Both the position numbers and the translations under genes were made by a program. Below, one piece after another: positions 31,727 to 32,328 of a DNA stretch of 32,328 bases. Below the pieces are notes generated by a model. That model had not been told where the DNA came from. It did no database searches and was given only the letters and a program-made list of their open reading frames with translations. The DNA comes from an uncultured Lachnospiraceae bacterium. Lineage in GTDB: Bacteria; Bacillota; Clostridia; Lachnospirales; Lachnospiraceae. Within the stretch, counting starts at the first letter, position 1. The number at the start of each line of letters is the position of its first letter. The stretch spans positions 1 through 32,328 of the forward strand of contig CAMXBD010000024.1 in NCBI GenBank assembly GCA_947179245.1. Reading direction: 5' to 3'.

Positions 31727-32278
31727 CTATACATTTAAGAAAGCTTTGTACGATTCCTCCAACAGCTTTACCGTATCTTCTTCCTGAAGATCGTAATCGC
31801 CTGTAAGAGACATACATGCTGACCCATGAATAAATATCCACATTCTCATAAACATACCGCTGGGATCTTTACAGCCATAAAATTTGGCGTTATTGATTTC
31901 CTTGACAACCGAACTGTTATCACCATTCAACAAATCATACAAGCTTTTGCCGTGACGGTTCTCCGCCATAAAAAGCAATTTAAATAACTGCTGCTCCTCT
32001 TGTGCAAACCGGATGTACGCAAGCCCCATATTCACAAAAGGCGTTTCATTTGTCTTCGGAAAGCTGTCATAGTAATCATGGAAGAACTCAATCGCTTTAT
32101 TGTATATATCCTCACCCAGCTCTTCCATATTCTTATATACCCGAAAAATCGGCTGAGTAGAACATCCCGCTTTCGCAGCCAGCGTTCTCGCACTCACCTG
32201 TGTAACCCCGTCTTGTCTGGTCATCTGAAATGCCGCGTTTAATATTTCATCCTTTGTAATCGTCTCTTTTCTAGCCAT
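31727..32278 (-). CDS. TetR/AcrR-family transcriptional regulator
   Basis: The 183 residues have an N-terminal helix-turn-helix (about 8-53; TKDEILNAAFQMTRQDG, ARTLAAKAGCSTQPIFRVYKNMEEL) and an all-helical C-terminal ligand domain ending in a WIFIHGSACM segment typical of TetR WHG-type domains. GAGAGG precedes ATG. It is upstream of the RpiR gene by 83 bases; whether they are cotranscribed is unclear. The regulated genes may lie beyond the window. Confidence 0.9.
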   Translation of the reverse strand: MARKETITKDEILNAAFQMTRQDGVTQVSARTLAAKAGCSTQPIFRVYKNMEELGEDIYNKAIEFFHDYYDSFPKTNETPFVNMGLAYIRFAQEEQQLFKLLFMAENRHGKSLYDLLNGDNSSVVKEINNAKFYGCKDPSGMFMRMWIFIHGSACMSLTGDYDLQEEDTVKLLEESYKAFLNV

Positions 32279-32328
32279 AAGACATAACCTCTCTTGTGTA
32301 ATAAAATATCTTCTTTTGGTAACATATG

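Noticed and set aside
1-32328. tRNA, rRNA, CRISPR array, insertion sequence or prophage
   Set aside because: No cloverleaf with a conserved GTTCGA arm, no regularly spaced repeats, no transposase or integrase frame and no phage structural gene was recognised on either strand.

Overview
The window looks like a chromosomal segment of an anaerobic low-to-moderate GC Firmicute, most likely a Lachnospiraceae-type Clostridium. The basis is a complete clostridial-order rnfCDGEAB operon, ATP-type PEP carboxykinase, an overlapping ispH/S1-domain gene pair, strong AGGAGG ribosome sites and sigma-A style promoters. Most genes are on the minus strand. No rRNA, tRNA, CRISPR, IS element or prophage was seen.

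Layout. 1-3.2 kb: a two-component system whose kinase is cut by an in-frame TAG, with a PAS-GGDEF diguanylate cyclase upstream. 3.3-7.5 kb: central metabolism, with PEP carboxykinase, deoxyribose-phosphate aldolase and citrate synthase. 7.5-10.5 kb: a minus-strand run of a SleB-type hydrolase, threonine synthase, a stand-alone receiver domain and a small membrane protein. 10.6-13.8 kb: an AP2/HNH-like protein, an anchored GH25 lysozyme and an ApbE flavin transferase lipoprotein. 13.9-19.4 kb: a phospho-signalling cassette of Ser/Thr kinase with zinc ribbon, intracellular leucine-rich-repeat protein, TerY-like vWA protein, PP2C phosphatase, separate TerY-C-like zinc ribbon, and an iron-sulfur aldo/keto reductase. 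19.4-24.5 kb: rnfCDGEAB. 24.7-25.8 kb: a YprB-like exonuclease. 25.9-32.3 kb: cheR, an S1-domain gene, ispH, cmk, an HI0933-type flavoprotein, an RpiR regulator and a TetR regulator.

The most unusual feature is that the kinase starts only 15 bases after rnfB, on the same strand and without a visible terminator. The vWA/PP2C/kinase combination resembles the TerY-P triad known from tellurite/stress loci, but no TerB, TerC or TerD is present here. Instead it sits at the end of the membrane ferredoxin:NAD+ oxidoreductase operon, carries an LRR protein, has the TerY zinc ribbon as its own gene, and ends in a [4Fe-4S] aldo/keto reductase. I infer a redox- or energy-linked phosphosignalling module; its function is not shown by sequence. 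ApbE, which attaches FMN to RnfG and RnfD, is encoded just beyond the cassette on the other strand.

Other points of interest are the AP2-HNH-AP2 protein with a degraded nuclease core, a small family of intergenic repeats with a CGAGTTTGC(A/G)AAG core, and a cysteine-rich tail on RnfE.
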